Of a stretch of DNA of 64,000 bases, positions 1 through 13,674 are shown piece by piece. The notes beneath the pieces were generated by a model that was not told the DNA's origin, did not search any database, and saw only the letters and a list, made by a program, of their open reading frames with translations. Position 1 is the first letter of the stretch. Each line of letters opens with the position of its first letter. The position numbers were made by a program, and so were the translations under genes. Source of the DNA: Sternotherus odoratus (lineage: Eukaryota; Chordata; Testudines; Kinosternidae); the NCBI GenBank assembly GCA_032164245.1, contig JAVMKO010000020.1, positions 9,265,206-9,329,205 on the forward strand, read 5' to 3'.

Positions 1-3000
1 ACACTGCAAATATCCATCATGATTGTCAACTGTAACTTCAGTTGGTAATTCAGGTAGGTCACAGATTGAGAGCCTGATCCAAAGCCCACTGAAGTCAATG
101 GACTTTTGATATGACCGTAAATAAACATGGAAACTAAAGTAACCCATCACTCCCAAAGACAGCCTGGGGAAGGACAGAGCAGTCTGGGAAGTTTGCACTC
201 CCACAATTTGTACGGTGGTTGTTCAGTGGATTCACAGAGATCCTGTTGTTCTCTAGCATTATCAACAGTTTTCACAAAGATCCAGAATCCCAGATTGTCC
301 ACTTCATTCCCCTTTCTAAGCTCTGGTGCGACCCTTTCGGTGCCAGGTCTTTTAGTTTCATGTGACTATACAGGAGTGCCAGGGTACCGAGTATTCTTTA
401 TAGGACCATGATGTTTGGGTTTATGTTGCTAAGATAACTTGGCTCATAGGGAGAAGCCAAAATTCATCCACCACAATACAATATTAAGCCTGACTTTAAC
501 CAGGTAAGAAATCACATTAACTCAACTTTAAGCAAGTGTGGTCCCATTTAAACATGTGCAGTAGTTTTTGTAGGGTTGGATATCCTCTTGTAAACACTTA
601 CTACAAGCAGGAAAACACTCAGTACCATCTTAAGTCAATCGCTTTAAGTCAAGTCCTGTGTCTGCTAGCATTTGATAGTTCAGGGAAGGCTGGGTGTAGA
701 GATGGAAGGATTATTGGAAAGGAGTGAGTTTTAAGGGGAAAGCAGGAGAAAACGTGGGAGACAGGAAGTGGGTGATTTTTGTTTTTAATAACCAATTTCT
801 AGTCAGTTTCACTTTCTGCTTCTGATTCAACACAATGCTGCAAGGTGTGAGTTGCAAATGTTGCAAGGGGGATGTTTGTGAAACAAAAACCCATCTTTGG
901 ACTAGGGATCGGGGAAAATAATGCAACCATTTCATCTTTAGGTTTTTAAACTTTTGGGACATCGACCATGTCTTCCTCTGTGCTATGACCATAACATAAC
1001 AGGGCCCTGATCCTGATTAAGAGTTTTGGGTGACACCACAGTATAAATGACCCCTCTAATAGGCTGGAAAGCTCTCTATAAGTCCCCGAATCTTAGCATG
1101 CTTTTCCAAATGTTCAGTAGGCCTGAGACTCTGACGATTACATTCATGGTTGTGGGGCATCCTCCCTGCCACTTAATGAGAGAGAGAAATGCCCTTAAAA
1201 TTAGTTAACAAATGAAAGTTGTGTTTTTAATTTTCTATGTGGAAACTAAATAAAATGCCAAAAGCAGCTGCTATAAAGCACACACACAAAAACTGTTATA
1301 TAGTGTGCACATAAATACATCTCAGTCAGTAGTAGGTATATTTACAATGAAGATGTGTGTTATGCTAAACTTATATGTTGTCTTCTTTCCCCCAAATTCT
1401 TCTTGGATGATGACCTATCCAAAGTAATTATTTAGACCAAATTAAATGGTTCCTAATAGTTAATCCCTGGAATTCTATTTACGTGTTTTCCTAAAATGCA
1501 CCACAAACTAGTAGTTTAAACAACAAAAGGCTGTTCAAATACCTTGAAATGTCTCAGAAACATGGACTTGAGACTGAAACTCTCAGCCTTAGTACATAAA
1601 GGTACATAAGACTGTTCACCTTCCAGAGACCCTTAACATGGCTTGGTGCACAGGACAAAGGACAGAGTTTCTGCCTTCATGTTTCAAATTGCAGAGACTC
1701 GCAGCATGGGTCATCAGCAGAGTTTGAACCTGAGAGCTTCCAATCCACAACACGGACCTCCACCAATTGAGTTAACTCATCTGGTAGACTCTTATCTTCA
1801 AAGTGAACCAGCTACTGGAAGGGGATGTGTGCGCATCTTTGGTTGAGTTTTTCAAAACTGCCTAAGGAAGTTAGATGTCCGGAACCTGTTGACTCTCAAT
1901 CCCAGCACTGAGATTAGTTTTCTGGCCGGAGCAAGACTCCCATGATGTATGTGAATGCACATAGAAGGAGGAGGCCTATTGTAATGACTACATTGGAACA
2001 ATGAGGATGGTTTTCACATTCAGACCACTTTAAAAGTTCACGCAATCAACAAGACTTCAAAACCCAGTCAAACAATTGATCAGGCACTGTTCCCATTTCT
2101 TATGCATAACACAAATATTTAGACGTTTAAAACACCCAAAACCTTGTAATGGTTATTATCTTGACAGGCTGTACTGTTTTTGTTGGAGTTACTCTGGACT
2201 GTTATAGAAATCTATATTTTAGCACCTTTTTTCCCCATCTTGTCCCACTTTTCCTTCTAAAAAGTGGATTTTGGACCCAACGGATCATAATGGCTCTGAA
2301 GCAGCTGTTACACAGCGCTTTGAGTTAATACTTCATAACAGCTCCAAAGGAACCATTACAGGGGATTGCATCAATTCATGGTCTGGAGCCATTAGGATTT
2401 TCAGACATTTTTGCATATTGGGAGGAAAAAAAGAACCTTTATGGGAAGGGAGAAAAATGACACAGTAGCTAATTTCCAAGGACCTGATCCTCAGCTGGGA
2501 CAAATCATCACCGCTTGATTGACATCAGTGTCAGTTTACACCCACTGAGGATTTTGGCGGCAATCGTGTAAAGCGTTTCAAGAAAAAATAATACCTAAAG
2601 ATCCAGAGAGTTCATGGATCAAAGGGCTTATTCTGCATGCAGAAATGTGCCAGTTTAAGGTGTGATTTTTACAATCAATTTTAGTTAAACCCGTGCAAAC
2701 AGCTTTGTGGAAGCTATTTTATTTCCATTAAACCAGGCTTACTTCACTTAAGCTTAAATTGATTGGGGGAAACGTTTATTAAATTGAAATAAGATGCTGT
2801 TAAGCTACAATAAGAGTGTCCACACAGCAGGTGGTTGCACTTGTTTAACTAAACTGATTTAACGACACTAATGCAAATTAGTGTATAGATGAGACCTAAT
2901 GATCACATCTTCAATCCTGTAGTCCTTCCATTAAAACCAACGGAAATTTTGCCTGAGAGAGAAACTGCAATATCAGGACAAAGCTTTGAAGTATATGGGC

Positions 3001-3118
3001 TGCTTAGTACTACAGGTTCCCAGCTTCTCTTTTGGTAGATAACTGGAACACATTGCAGTTTACTAAACAAATTATCCCTCAAGCAAGAGCTTAACATTTG
3101 AGATCCTATCTGCTCATT

Positions 3119-3286
3119 AAGAAAGTGAGGAATACTTGTAGCATCTTAGAGACTAACCATGCATCCGATGAAGTGGGCTATAGTCCACGAAAGCTTATGC
3201 GGAAATAAACTGGTTAGTCTCTAAGGTGCTACAAGTATTCCTCGCTTTCTTTACGGATACAGACTAACACGGCTGCTATTCTTGAA
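3119..3286 (-). mobile_element. Short hairpin-shaped retroposon with 14-bp target duplication
   Basis: Arms at about 3121-3160 and 3212-3252 are inverted copies of each other (gaggaatacttgtagc / gctacaagtattcctc). Between them is the motif gaagtgggctatagtccacg. It ends with acagactaacacggctgct. A perfect 14-bp direct repeat, cctatctgctcatt, flanks it at 3105-3118 and 3287-3300. I know the family as very common in turtle genomes but cannot name it. Strand is a guess. Confidence 0.8.
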
Positions 3287-3904
3287 CCTATCTGCTCATT
3301 GTGTATGTTAAATGTCTGGGGGAGATCCTGGGCTAGTGGGACCTGGCATAGGTCCATTGAAATCTAGCCTAGAGATCAATTTAGTGATGCATTGCATGCA
3401 AATTGGATAGTTTGATTTTGAAATTCATAGCATTTTGTCACTTTGTACCAGCTAACGATCTGCCCCCGCATGGCTCTTTTCATAACCCATATGGGTTTGC
3501 GTCAATATCCTTAGCTAAAATAGTCTCCTCTGACTCCACCCACATTGTCTGGAAGGTGCCACTAGATAGCTGCTCTATACCCCAGACTTGGTTGCATTTT
3601 AGTGGTGAATTATTTCCTGTTTTTGAGACCTTCTGGGATCAAATATGCTGTATGATACCAATGACAGGTTAAAATATGTGTTGAAAAGAATTTCCTTATG
3701 GAAAAGTACCAAGAAGCACAACAGCTAGTATTTCTGCTTTTGAATCATCATAGCTAGTGAGTGGTGTGTATGTTCAAAGGTGAGAGCACAAGGATATAAA
3801 GTGTTATCTCATCAGATTTCACTCCAATTTGATGTATTTCCTTCAACTTTCCACCTATTCACACTCTACAGTGAAGGGGATGATGTGGAGACCTGTTGTG
3901 GCTG

Positions 3905-4165
3905 TTGTTTGTGTTATGGTAGGCCCTAACCAAGATCAGGGCACCATTGCGCTAGGTGCTGTACATATCTGCAATAAGATGTGGTCCCTTACCTGAAGAG
4001 CTTGCAATCTAAATAGATAAGACAGACAAAAAGTAAGAAGGGAAGCCCAAAGAGGTGAAGTGTCTTGACCCAGGTCATGGGCTAGATCAGTGACAGAGTT
4101 GGAAACAGAAGACTGGTCTCCTGAGAGTGTGTCCATGCCACCAGCTGTCCTGACTTCCCAAATTG
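3905..4165 (-). repeat. MIR-type SINE, near full length (reverse)
   Basis: The tail ggtgctgtacatatctgcaa, the core agaggtgaagtgtcttgacc and the tRNA-like head gaagactggtctcctgagag run in reverse order on the + strand. Confidence 0.75.
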
Positions 4166-6673
4166 CAGCGCAACCCAACACAAAATAATCTTGTCTGGCA
4201 ACTTTGATCTTTCATTTGGGAGCTTCAGAAAAACCCCGTCAAAGCTCCATCAGCGTAACAAACAATTGTTTAAAAACTAGAAAATAAGCAAATTGTAACT
4301 ATGAGATTGCTTTTCTCCTTAATTGTTTCATACTTGGGCGAAAGAACTGTAAATGTTTATGATAAAAATGTGCACAATGCAACCTCTTCTCATGAGGAGT
4401 GCTGGCCAATTCCAGTCCAAATCCTGTTGCCTACTCTGTCAGTTGATATGTCAGGCGTTCCAACAGGCTACGTGCATTCATTCCCTTAACCCACCATGAC
4501 ACTGAAGGCACTGGCTCCTTAGTCTAATGTCTCATCATACAAGTTCTTCCTAATGACAGTGCTACTCCCATTAGCTTCCCTTGATGTCTATTTACTGTAG
4601 CAGATTCTAAATTATTTAAAATGCAAACATCTGGCTTAAATCAATGAAGAAAACATCCTGCAAATGGCGTAAGCCCTCCGAAACTTTGCTCCAAAACTTT
4701 ACCTTTAGATTTATGATTGGGGTAGAAATTTGAAGGGTAAAGTGTGCCAAATTCATTGTATGCATCGACTACTCAATGCACCAGGCATGTAGGACCTAAG
4801 ACAGGAGAAGCCAAGAGACATTTTTTTTCCTAGAGAACAAATTGTGATAATGCACATAGAGCAATAACATATTATTTAAAGCCTTGGAACATGGCTATTT
4901 TTTAATCAATAATCCGAAGGAAGGCTTAGAAAGCTGTGCCTGCAGATGCAAGTGTCTACACTTTATATATATAATATACAATATGCTGTACATCTCCAAG
5001 AGGTAAAATGGATTAGATTAAGCTGCTGCAAAGCCTTTCAAGGCCAACAAAGCATAGCTTTTGCTCCAGAAATCTATCCAGCTCCCACATTGCCAAACCC
5101 TTGAAAAGTCTAATATCTTGGCTTCTGCAACAACAGGCTTATATATTGAGTTCTATCTGGCTCCAGGATCTCAAATTGGGGAAGTCTATTAGGGGAGTTT
5201 GAGGTGAGTGAGGAATGTAGACCAGAGTTGCTACACTTGGAAACAGATGAAGCCCGCACACAGTCTCATTAGGCCAACCATAAAGCTAAGCATTGCTAAA
5301 GCCTTACCTTAATGAGGTTCTGACTGGGGCATAGGAGGCTATTAGCCCTGTAATGCTACTTACGTGATAAAAAGAGCTTTAACCACAGAGCTGCCTTGTG
5401 TGGCCAATGGAAAGGAAGTTTGGCCAAGAAGGACTTGGTCCCAGATTGTTTGCATTTCTTCAGCCTTCTGGAATTCTCATCAAACAATATGTTCCAGGAT
5501 CAGGCCCTTATCCTCCAGCCAATGAGACCCAGGAATGGGATACTTGTCTTTCCCGAGACTAGTCTGATTCCCACAATGGGTGAGCCGGTTGCTGAAATTA
5601 ATACGTGGCAAACTTAGAACCAGCACAAAGAAATGCATCCTCCCGCAGTACAGACTTCCCTGGTGGGAGCAGTCATGGACTCCCATATGGGAGCATATGA
5701 CTGCTCCCATAGCAATCACAGAGAGCACGGTGGTTGGGTCTAAACAAAGATTGAGTAATTGTGTGACCGACAGTAAAATGGTGGGCAGTGAACTCATGGT
5801 CACATATGCCTGGACACTGTGATGCTCTCCAAGGGATCAAACCTGAGGTCTTCCCTACCAAAAGCACAGGGCCCCCACCACTCTGTTACAGCAAGCAGAG
5901 ATACTCCTTTAAGTAACAGGCTCCTAATTTCCCCGGAGGCAGCCACTAAAACAAAATGTGATCCCACGCACTACAGACCCAATCCTGTACCCATTCAATG
6001 TTGACTAAAGTGGTGTAGAATCAGGCCCTGAGCCATGTATTACATATACCTGTTAAAATTAGATTAATCTCATGCTTTAGGGTATAAATTGATCACGTTA
6101 AGAGTCAGAAAGCAGTTTTCTTTCCTCATTAACAGCGTAGGTACATTATGTGCATAGTGAGGAGAACAATGACTTCTGGAGCACCAGTTATTATCCAGAG
6201 GAAGAATACTCCACTTATTGGGGCCATGTTTTATGGCAAATCTTAAGGCAAGATGTCAGCACTGACTGGTGATTTTTGAATGCTTTGATTTTGGGGTGTC
6301 CAATTTGAGACAACTTACAGGGGCCTGGATTTTCAGGCAGTGCTGAGCACCTACCCTCTGAAAATGAGCTCTCTTGAAGCTCATGAACCTGATGATTCCA
6401 AAATCAATAGCCGTGTCTGAAAATTTTGGCCTGTGTCCTATGCATCTTTATAGCCTCTCAGGGCAGGAGGTATGCCCTGAAATCACTGACAGGCCAGAAA
6501 CGAGCAAAGAAAAAAGTTCTTGAGCTCCGTCTGCATGTTAACGGAGCTAAACAAAGATGCAGAATTGAAGAAAGAGGAGAGAATCTTTTTCACTCAAACT
6601 GGAAAAGCATCTGAACTCCAGGAAGCTTCTCTGAATCAAACTGCTTCATTTTTTGACACCCACCGATTGCCAG

Positions 6674-6760
6674 TAGAACATAAGAATGGCCGTACTGGTT
6701 CAGACCAAAGATGTATCCAGCCCAGTATCCTGTTGACCTGACAGTGACCAATGCCAGGTC
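6674..6760 (-). mobile_element. CR1 3'-end fragment
   Basis: agaacataagaatggccg, ctggttcagaccaaagatg and agcccagtatcctgttgacc match the well-known 3' end of sauropsid CR1 read on the + strand, so the element is on the - strand. Confidence 0.8.
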
Positions 6761-9700
6761 AGGAGTGAGTGAACCTAACAGGTAATGAACAGTTCACATT
6801 TGTATTTTCTCATTTGATGTGCAATAGAGCCCTGCAGTAGGACCAAGTTTTAAGCAGGACCAAGGATTAAGACTAGTTCCATGCAGGGCTCCAACGTGTG
6901 GTTATTTTCCTGCCTGAAATGCTGCATCTTTCCAAGCCTCTGTCATGCATACACTATATCAAAGAGGACCGAAAAGGTTAATTACATTTGCAAGCTAACA
7001 AGAAGAGATGGATGAAATGTTTGCAATGAAAGTTGGAATCACTTTCAATTTGTGATGTTTCTTAAAAACAATATCCGTACATACAGTATTAGAAATTATT
7101 TCATATTGCCCCCATATATGCCACTTTTATGAATTTCTTCAAGAATCTGCTGATTTGCTAATTAACTGACTTCTGTGTAAAACGTTAAAGCATAGCTAAA
7201 GGTGGCTTCCGAATATTTTTTTAAGCGAACAAAAAAAGTTAAGACTGGTCATTTGTCTCTGCAGCCACAGAATAGCAGATTTTGAGGGGGCACCAAAGAG
7301 GTCTGAAATGAAGTGCTGAAAACTTTCCGGGACCCTATGTTAGTTCAACACCAATAATGACCATTTCCTCAGTCAGGGATGGTAGGAAACCCTGAAAATC
7401 AATAAACCCCTGAGAGGTGTGGATTTTGAAATTTGTTGGTGAACATCTGTTAGAAGTGGAAAATGCACCAGGAAATTCTCATTACTTTGCTGCAAGAATT
7501 GATTCAAAAGAATAACAGCATATCGGTTGGCTTGGTTGTGTACGTTGGACTGAATTGGTACTCTGAAGATCTGAGTTCTGTTCCTATCTCTGCCTAGCAC
7601 TCCCTATGTGACCAAGGGCTAATATCTCTGGCCCAACTCAGCCCTAGTGTAACACCACTGGTGTAAAAAGCCAGGATTGGGCCCATGTTCCATTGGTTTG
7701 TTTTAGTTTGAAGTCCTTACTCAGTACCTATCTTACCTATTGAGATAGATATGTTAAAGATAGATAAAGAAACAAAAAAGCGCCTTTCTATTTATTTTCA
7801 TCGTCTTGGACTTCTGATTGCATTCACGGGGCGCATTAAGTGGCTATGGAAATGCTCTGTATCTGGGGACCACCTAAAGCTAAAACAGCAGAGGATCGTT
7901 ACAGGAGCTGTTCCTCTTGTGGTATTGTCTTGCTCCAAGATGACATGGAGCAATGTGTTATTCTGAGGCCATCACTCTGTCAGTCAGATGGTTTGGGGTC
8001 ATTGTGGTTGGTCGGTGCAGTTTAGAACTTTGGGATAACGTTTCTTCTCAGACTAACTTGGCCTTGAGTCTGAGGCTAAATATAATTTAAGCCTCTAAGG
8101 TCTGTACACATCAGTCTTCTTTGAGGACACCTCAAATGGGTGAGGAGAAAGTCCTGAGCACCTGTCCTCTGAACAGGCCCCTTTACCGTGTCCTCAGTTG
8201 GCTAGCCAAAATCACTAGTCATTTTTCAACCTCTTGGTGCATCGTGCCCCTTTCCAAACAAATGTATCTGTTGGTGTGAGCGTGATTGGTCTCAGTTATT
8301 TGTATATGTGTGTGCCTTGGTGTGGAACTAAATGAAATCCATCCCCCTTCCCAAACTCTCTCTTGGCTGATTCTAAATGGTTCAATAACTTCTCAGAAAG
8401 GGAATGCATTTCCCCTGATCTCTTCTGCGTGGGTCAAATCCTGAATTCCTGGCTCAGTGGGGGTGCTAATTGACTTAAGGACTAAGTGCAAACTAAATAA
8501 GAACCTTACAAGCTTAATCTGTGTTATATCTAGCTTGCATGATCTCTTGCTAAATATACCACAAAACTCTATGTATGCTCAGTCCAAAGATTTCTTGTGT
8601 GTGTGTGTGGCTCCCCCTTTTCTGCACAATTAAATCACTTGTTGAGATCTCAATACTTGGTCTCCTTTAGGCATAAGGGTAGTCTTGCAAGTCGGGAATA
8701 GACACCGAGTTATGTTGCTGCGCTATACAATTGCACTTTTTTTTTTGGAACACTTTGACACACATGTTTGTTTGAGACTAAGCTCTTCAGCATTAAAGCG
8801 AGACCCTTCATTTTAATCATTACTGAATAGATCCAGTACTAATGACACTTAATCGTTTCACTAGAATGATCTCCGTTGGTTTTGGCAGCTGAAATGGAAA
8901 CAATTCCAAATACCATCAAAGGAGCTTATTCTCACACAGCATGTACAGGGAGAGTGTTTTGATATACAAGGGCGTGTTAATATCATATCATCTCCTAATG
9001 CTACATACGGCTCTGTAATCCTTTCCTGTCTCCGTCTATGATCTTGGAAGGTAAAAGCCCAAGGAAGAAAATGCAGAGACAAAGAGCACATTAGTCTGAA
9101 TGTTTGCTTCATCCATATACCTATATTAATCCTGACTTTCTTGTATCTTGTCCGCTAGTTTGAATTTGTATGCGACATCAAACATACCTTTTCACATATG
9201 TTCTTTCCAGATTTTTTTTAACAGTTACTTAGCAGTTTATAGAAGGAAGTGAATGATCTCATCAAGCTGCTTAGAAATTAAAAAAAAATCTGTGCTTATT
9301 AATTATGCAGGATTAGTCTAATTATAATTCAGCAAATTAATTAGCGACAGAAGGTGTTCTGAAACATTGGAGTACATTTGCATGTTAAATGGAGAGGCTA
9401 GTCTGTAATATATGTAAATTTATGCATGGCTTCATAGTTTAATTTAAAAATTTGCAGCTGCATATGGTATGGGAGCAGGTGAAAAGTCAGTTTTAGTTTA
9501 ATGATGCTAACAAACATTGGATGCTGTCCTGTCTTAGGGAAGGAATGCACCCTTATCTGCCAATCTATAAATCTGTCATAGGAATATAATGTTACATCAG
9601 TGCTCAGATTCAAGGTCATCAGTGAGTAGACCCATAAGTACAATAGGTGTAAAACTACAAACTGAATAGACCTTGGAGGAGGAAGGGGGAAAATGTATAT

Positions 9701-10547
9701 GGATCCAAGGTGCTTGCATGTCAGTCTGCTTCCTCAGCAAATGAATGCATATTTATTCCATACAAGAACAGTTTAGGGACATGCAATGCTCTTGACTTCA
9801 TAGATGAGTGAGAGCATTCGTCTGAGTGATATCCACTCTGGCAGGTGTAAAATAGGTGCCTAACCTTGATTCTGTCTCCAAACATTCATGTCTGCCCAAC
9901 GCTCCAATATCCTGGAGTCATGGGAAAGTTATTACCAAGTGCTGAATTAATGGCAGGGTAGAGAGTTTTTATGCTTTGGCCTCTACCATCTGGCAGCAAT
10001 AGTAAAAACCAGTGGACCAATCAGCAGCAAAAAGACTATTGGTGTAATTGGTGTTCACAGTTCAGCCTAGCATGGATTGTTTTTGTGAAGGGGGTGGTGG
10101 AAGAATCCAAAGATAAATTCATGGGTGAGGTGGGTGTCAAATAATTTTGTACGTTCCCAAGCAATAGTCACTGCCCTGGAGAAAATGAATGGGAGTCTAA
10201 TCCCGCTTGCACCTCATGCAAATCTCTTTGTAGCCAGTGGGGTTTGTAAAATATAACTAGGAGACAATAGCACTACAGACATCTGTATGGTGTAGCTAAA
10301 TAGGTAAAGCACTGCAGAAGAAGGTATAGGTGTAATCAGAAACACTACAGAAGTTGGCTTGGGTGTAACTGAGACTGTGTAGCACAAAGTGTGGTTGTAA
10401 TGGAAAATTTCATATGAAATCCTGTTCAGAGTTAGTTTTTGAGCCACAGAAATGTCACCCATTTTTCTGTGGTGAGGAAGTGGTACGGGCGCAGATTGGG
10501 ATGCGAAAGACATTCATTTAATCCACATCTTGATTGTGGAGTTGATC

Positions 10548-10735
10548 TATGATCTTGGGCAAGTCACTTTAATCTTTCTGTGCCTCAATTCCCCATCTGT
10601 AAAATGGGGATAATAATCCCTCCTCCCTCTGTCCCTTTGTCTGCTTTGCCTCTTTAGACTATAAATTATTTTATGATGTGACTACCCAGCACAGTTGAGG
10701 CCTGTAGGTACTACTGTACAAATAAGAATAATATT
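10548..10735 (+). repeat. MIR-type SINE
   Basis: gatcttgggcaagtcacttt and ccccatctgtaaaatgggga are the MIR core. The tail continues to actgtacaaataagaataat. Confidence 0.85.
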
Positions 10736-12338
10736 TGAACAGCCCAATCCCCTGTTTTTATTGACTTCCTGTATACTGACTTCTGATTATGCTAACACAT
10801 TTGGTTATGGGTCAAATGGTATGAATAATCTGGATTTTACTGTATAAATAAGCTTTCAGCCATTGTCTTGTAAGTTACTGGAAAGTTTTGGCGCAGAAGG
10901 GAAAACCTGAAGGAAAAAGGGAAACTGCTAATATTGCAAAAAGCCCTCAAAAGGCTTTTTGGGAGAACAATTGCAATTACAAACACGCTGTTAAGTGTTG
11001 TGTTTCATTTTCAATTCGAGCCCATAGAGTTCAATTATTATTTTCATTAATGGTGTCAGATTTTCATCAGAGTGCAAAAAAACAAGGCGGTTTTCCTTGG
11101 AGAGTCTCTTTCCTAGCGAGTGTTGCCATGCCAAATAACTGCATGCAGCACTGAGAAGTGCCTGTCTATGTCACGGGCAATGCACGCTCGTACAATCCCA
11201 GTTCCTTGAAGAAGGGATCGTTTTGCAAGACATCATAAGTGAATTGTTTACCCAATGGGCAAGATTGGAGCCATGGATTTATAGGTCTGTCGTTGTCCAT
11301 TGACAGAGGAACCTAATCTATTTCAGAGAAGAAATTAGCAAAGAACGTGCAAAATATGTGCCTACAAACATCGCATTTACTGAGATATATGTGGCTGGAT
11401 TTGTGATGTGTTGAGCTTTACACTGGATTATTGCTAGTTTAGAATTTAAGATCTTCAGAACACCCCAGCCATAGGAAAGCAAGGAAAGTTGTGTTTTATT
11501 CTACAGCAGGAGTGGTCAAATTTAGTGACCCACTGAGCCACATCTGCAGAGAGCTGCAAGACATACACAGCCTTCCCCGTGGGGCATTGCCTGCCAGGGC
11601 TTGGGGCTATCAGCAGAGATTGGTGCTGGAAGGCTAAGGGACAAGGAAGAATATGGAGGAGAAACTAATGGGGAAGAGGAAGAGCCCGAGACCTGGACAG
11701 AAGTCTGAGGCCTGAACTGAGACCTGGCTACGTCACTTCAGGGTGTGAAACGTAGTAAAGCCGACCTAAACCCCTGGGTTTGACACTGCGAGGGGGTGGA
11801 CAGAAAAACCCCTTCCATCCCTGTGGCAAACATCTATGCCCCAGCGCTGTCACCCTTGTAGGGTGGGCATACCCTTTGTCTAAAGCAGGGGAAAATGCAG
11901 GCAGGCAGAGCAGGGATTCAAGAACGTGGAGGATGGTTCCTCTACGTATTAGAATTGAACGAGGACACTGGATCAGATACTCTGACAGCCCCGCTGGATC
12001 TCTGCACTCCTCCCCCATGCCGGTCTGGTTCGCACTGACGTTAGCAGGAGACCTTGCTCAGGCTCTCCACCAGCGACGTAGGGTTGGATGGTAGGGCTGC
12101 CGTTCAGTGCCCTGGGAGCTCAACCCCTGTGGATTGGAGTAGGCGATTTTATCTGATGGGAGTGAAGATCGCTCTGATTTTCCAGAGCAATATTGAGGGG
12201 AGCCTAGAACGGAGCCACAATGTGCATGCTTAAAAAGCCATTGTTGTGCATCTGGAATCTCTGCAGGGCCTAGTGCCCTGAGCCCAGCTCTGGACCGAGT
12301 CATTTGGCTTCTATTCCCCAACAGTGGCTCCCTCTAGA

Positions 12339-12480
12339 AACCTGGCCAAGTGACTTGATGCTGGTTTCCACATCTGTAAAATGGGGGTAAGAGATAGCAG
12401 CCAGCACAGAGGAGTGTTGTGAAGCTAAATTAACTGTTGTGTGTGAGGTATTGTACAAATGCTAATGGATATTGTTGTCA
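12339..12480 (+). repeat. MIR-type SINE
   Basis: tggccaagtgacttgatg and ccacatctgtaaaatggggg are MIR core motifs; gtattgtacaaatgctaatg is its tail. Confidence 0.75.
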
Positions 12481-13424
12481 CCTCTGTCAGTACATACACC
12501 AGTACAGTGCACATATGACATAGTTCGCTGTTGTAAAATGTCCCATGCCTGTAACTGCTTGAAAAAGTGGATGGTCCTTTGATTGACTTCCCAATCATCT
12601 GTGCTGACATGGAGCAGAATGACTCCAGCGAACAATGTGCAGATTATACAGAAGATATTGAGGTATTTATCAGGACGAGGATGATAGCAGATAATTGCAA
12701 TTAACCAATTTTAAACACCTACTTAAAATATGCAAGACCCGGGTCCTCACCAAAGCAGGGAATTCAGAATAAACTCTTCCAATTTGTCCCGTTGGTCCTG
12801 TTGTGTTGTAGTATCGGGTAAGGTTGCATGTCACGCTGATCTCAGAGCGTGAGATCCATTCCAAGACACACCTGGGTGACTTAAGAGAGGACTGGGACCC
12901 TGAGCTCAGAATTTCCTTGCTTTGGTGAAGTTGGAGTCAAACCCTTCATGTTATGATTCTTCTGACGTGGTTCTTGGGGTGTTTAATATTAATATAGTTC
13001 CATTAAAACAAGGCTATTCAAAATAGCAGCACACCTGTTTTCTTTTAAATGCATTCTCTGACTTTTTGGTAACCCTTTCAGTTTCTGGAGGCAGAATGTC
13101 ATCATCTCCCTATCTCCCATTACAGGATAGCATCCTAGGATTCGCTGGAAAACAGAAAGTAGGTACATTCTCATGTGAGAAAGTTACTAGGAAAGTGAGT
13201 CCGAGTCCCACAGCAAGCCAAATCAGCCCAATTTGTCTCTGGATTTGCTTTTCAAGTGCTTTCTTTTTTTAATGCCCAGGAGAGCCACTTACAAGGATGA
13301 AATCACATCTCTGGAGTTCTCCTGATATTTCACCTCTGCAACAGCAGCACTATTGTGCTCAGGCTATCAAATGGTGAGAGGAAGAATGGGAGAGCTGAGT
13401 CCCAGCTCTTCATGTGGTGGGGAG

Positions 13425-13637
13425 CAAATCCTCCCCCCTTTCCTCATCTGTGAAATGATGATGGTCACCCACATCCGCTGTACCTCAAAAGGACTTCTCT
13501 CTCTTCACCCATCACCCCCCAGCTGGGGTATGGGCCACCAACTGGTGTTGGTGTTTCAGTAGCAATTGGTTCCCTTACGGGGTGGAGTTGCTAGCCCCAC
13601 ACCCATGTTAAGCCTACAGCACCTGGTATTCCCAGGA

Positions 13638-13674
<37 letters not shown>

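Noticed and set aside
5684..5697. ctcccatatgggag as an EBF autoregulatory site
   Set aside because: The half-sites are separated by four bases, whereas the EBF palindrome has a two-base spacer. A perfect EBF site was not found in the window.
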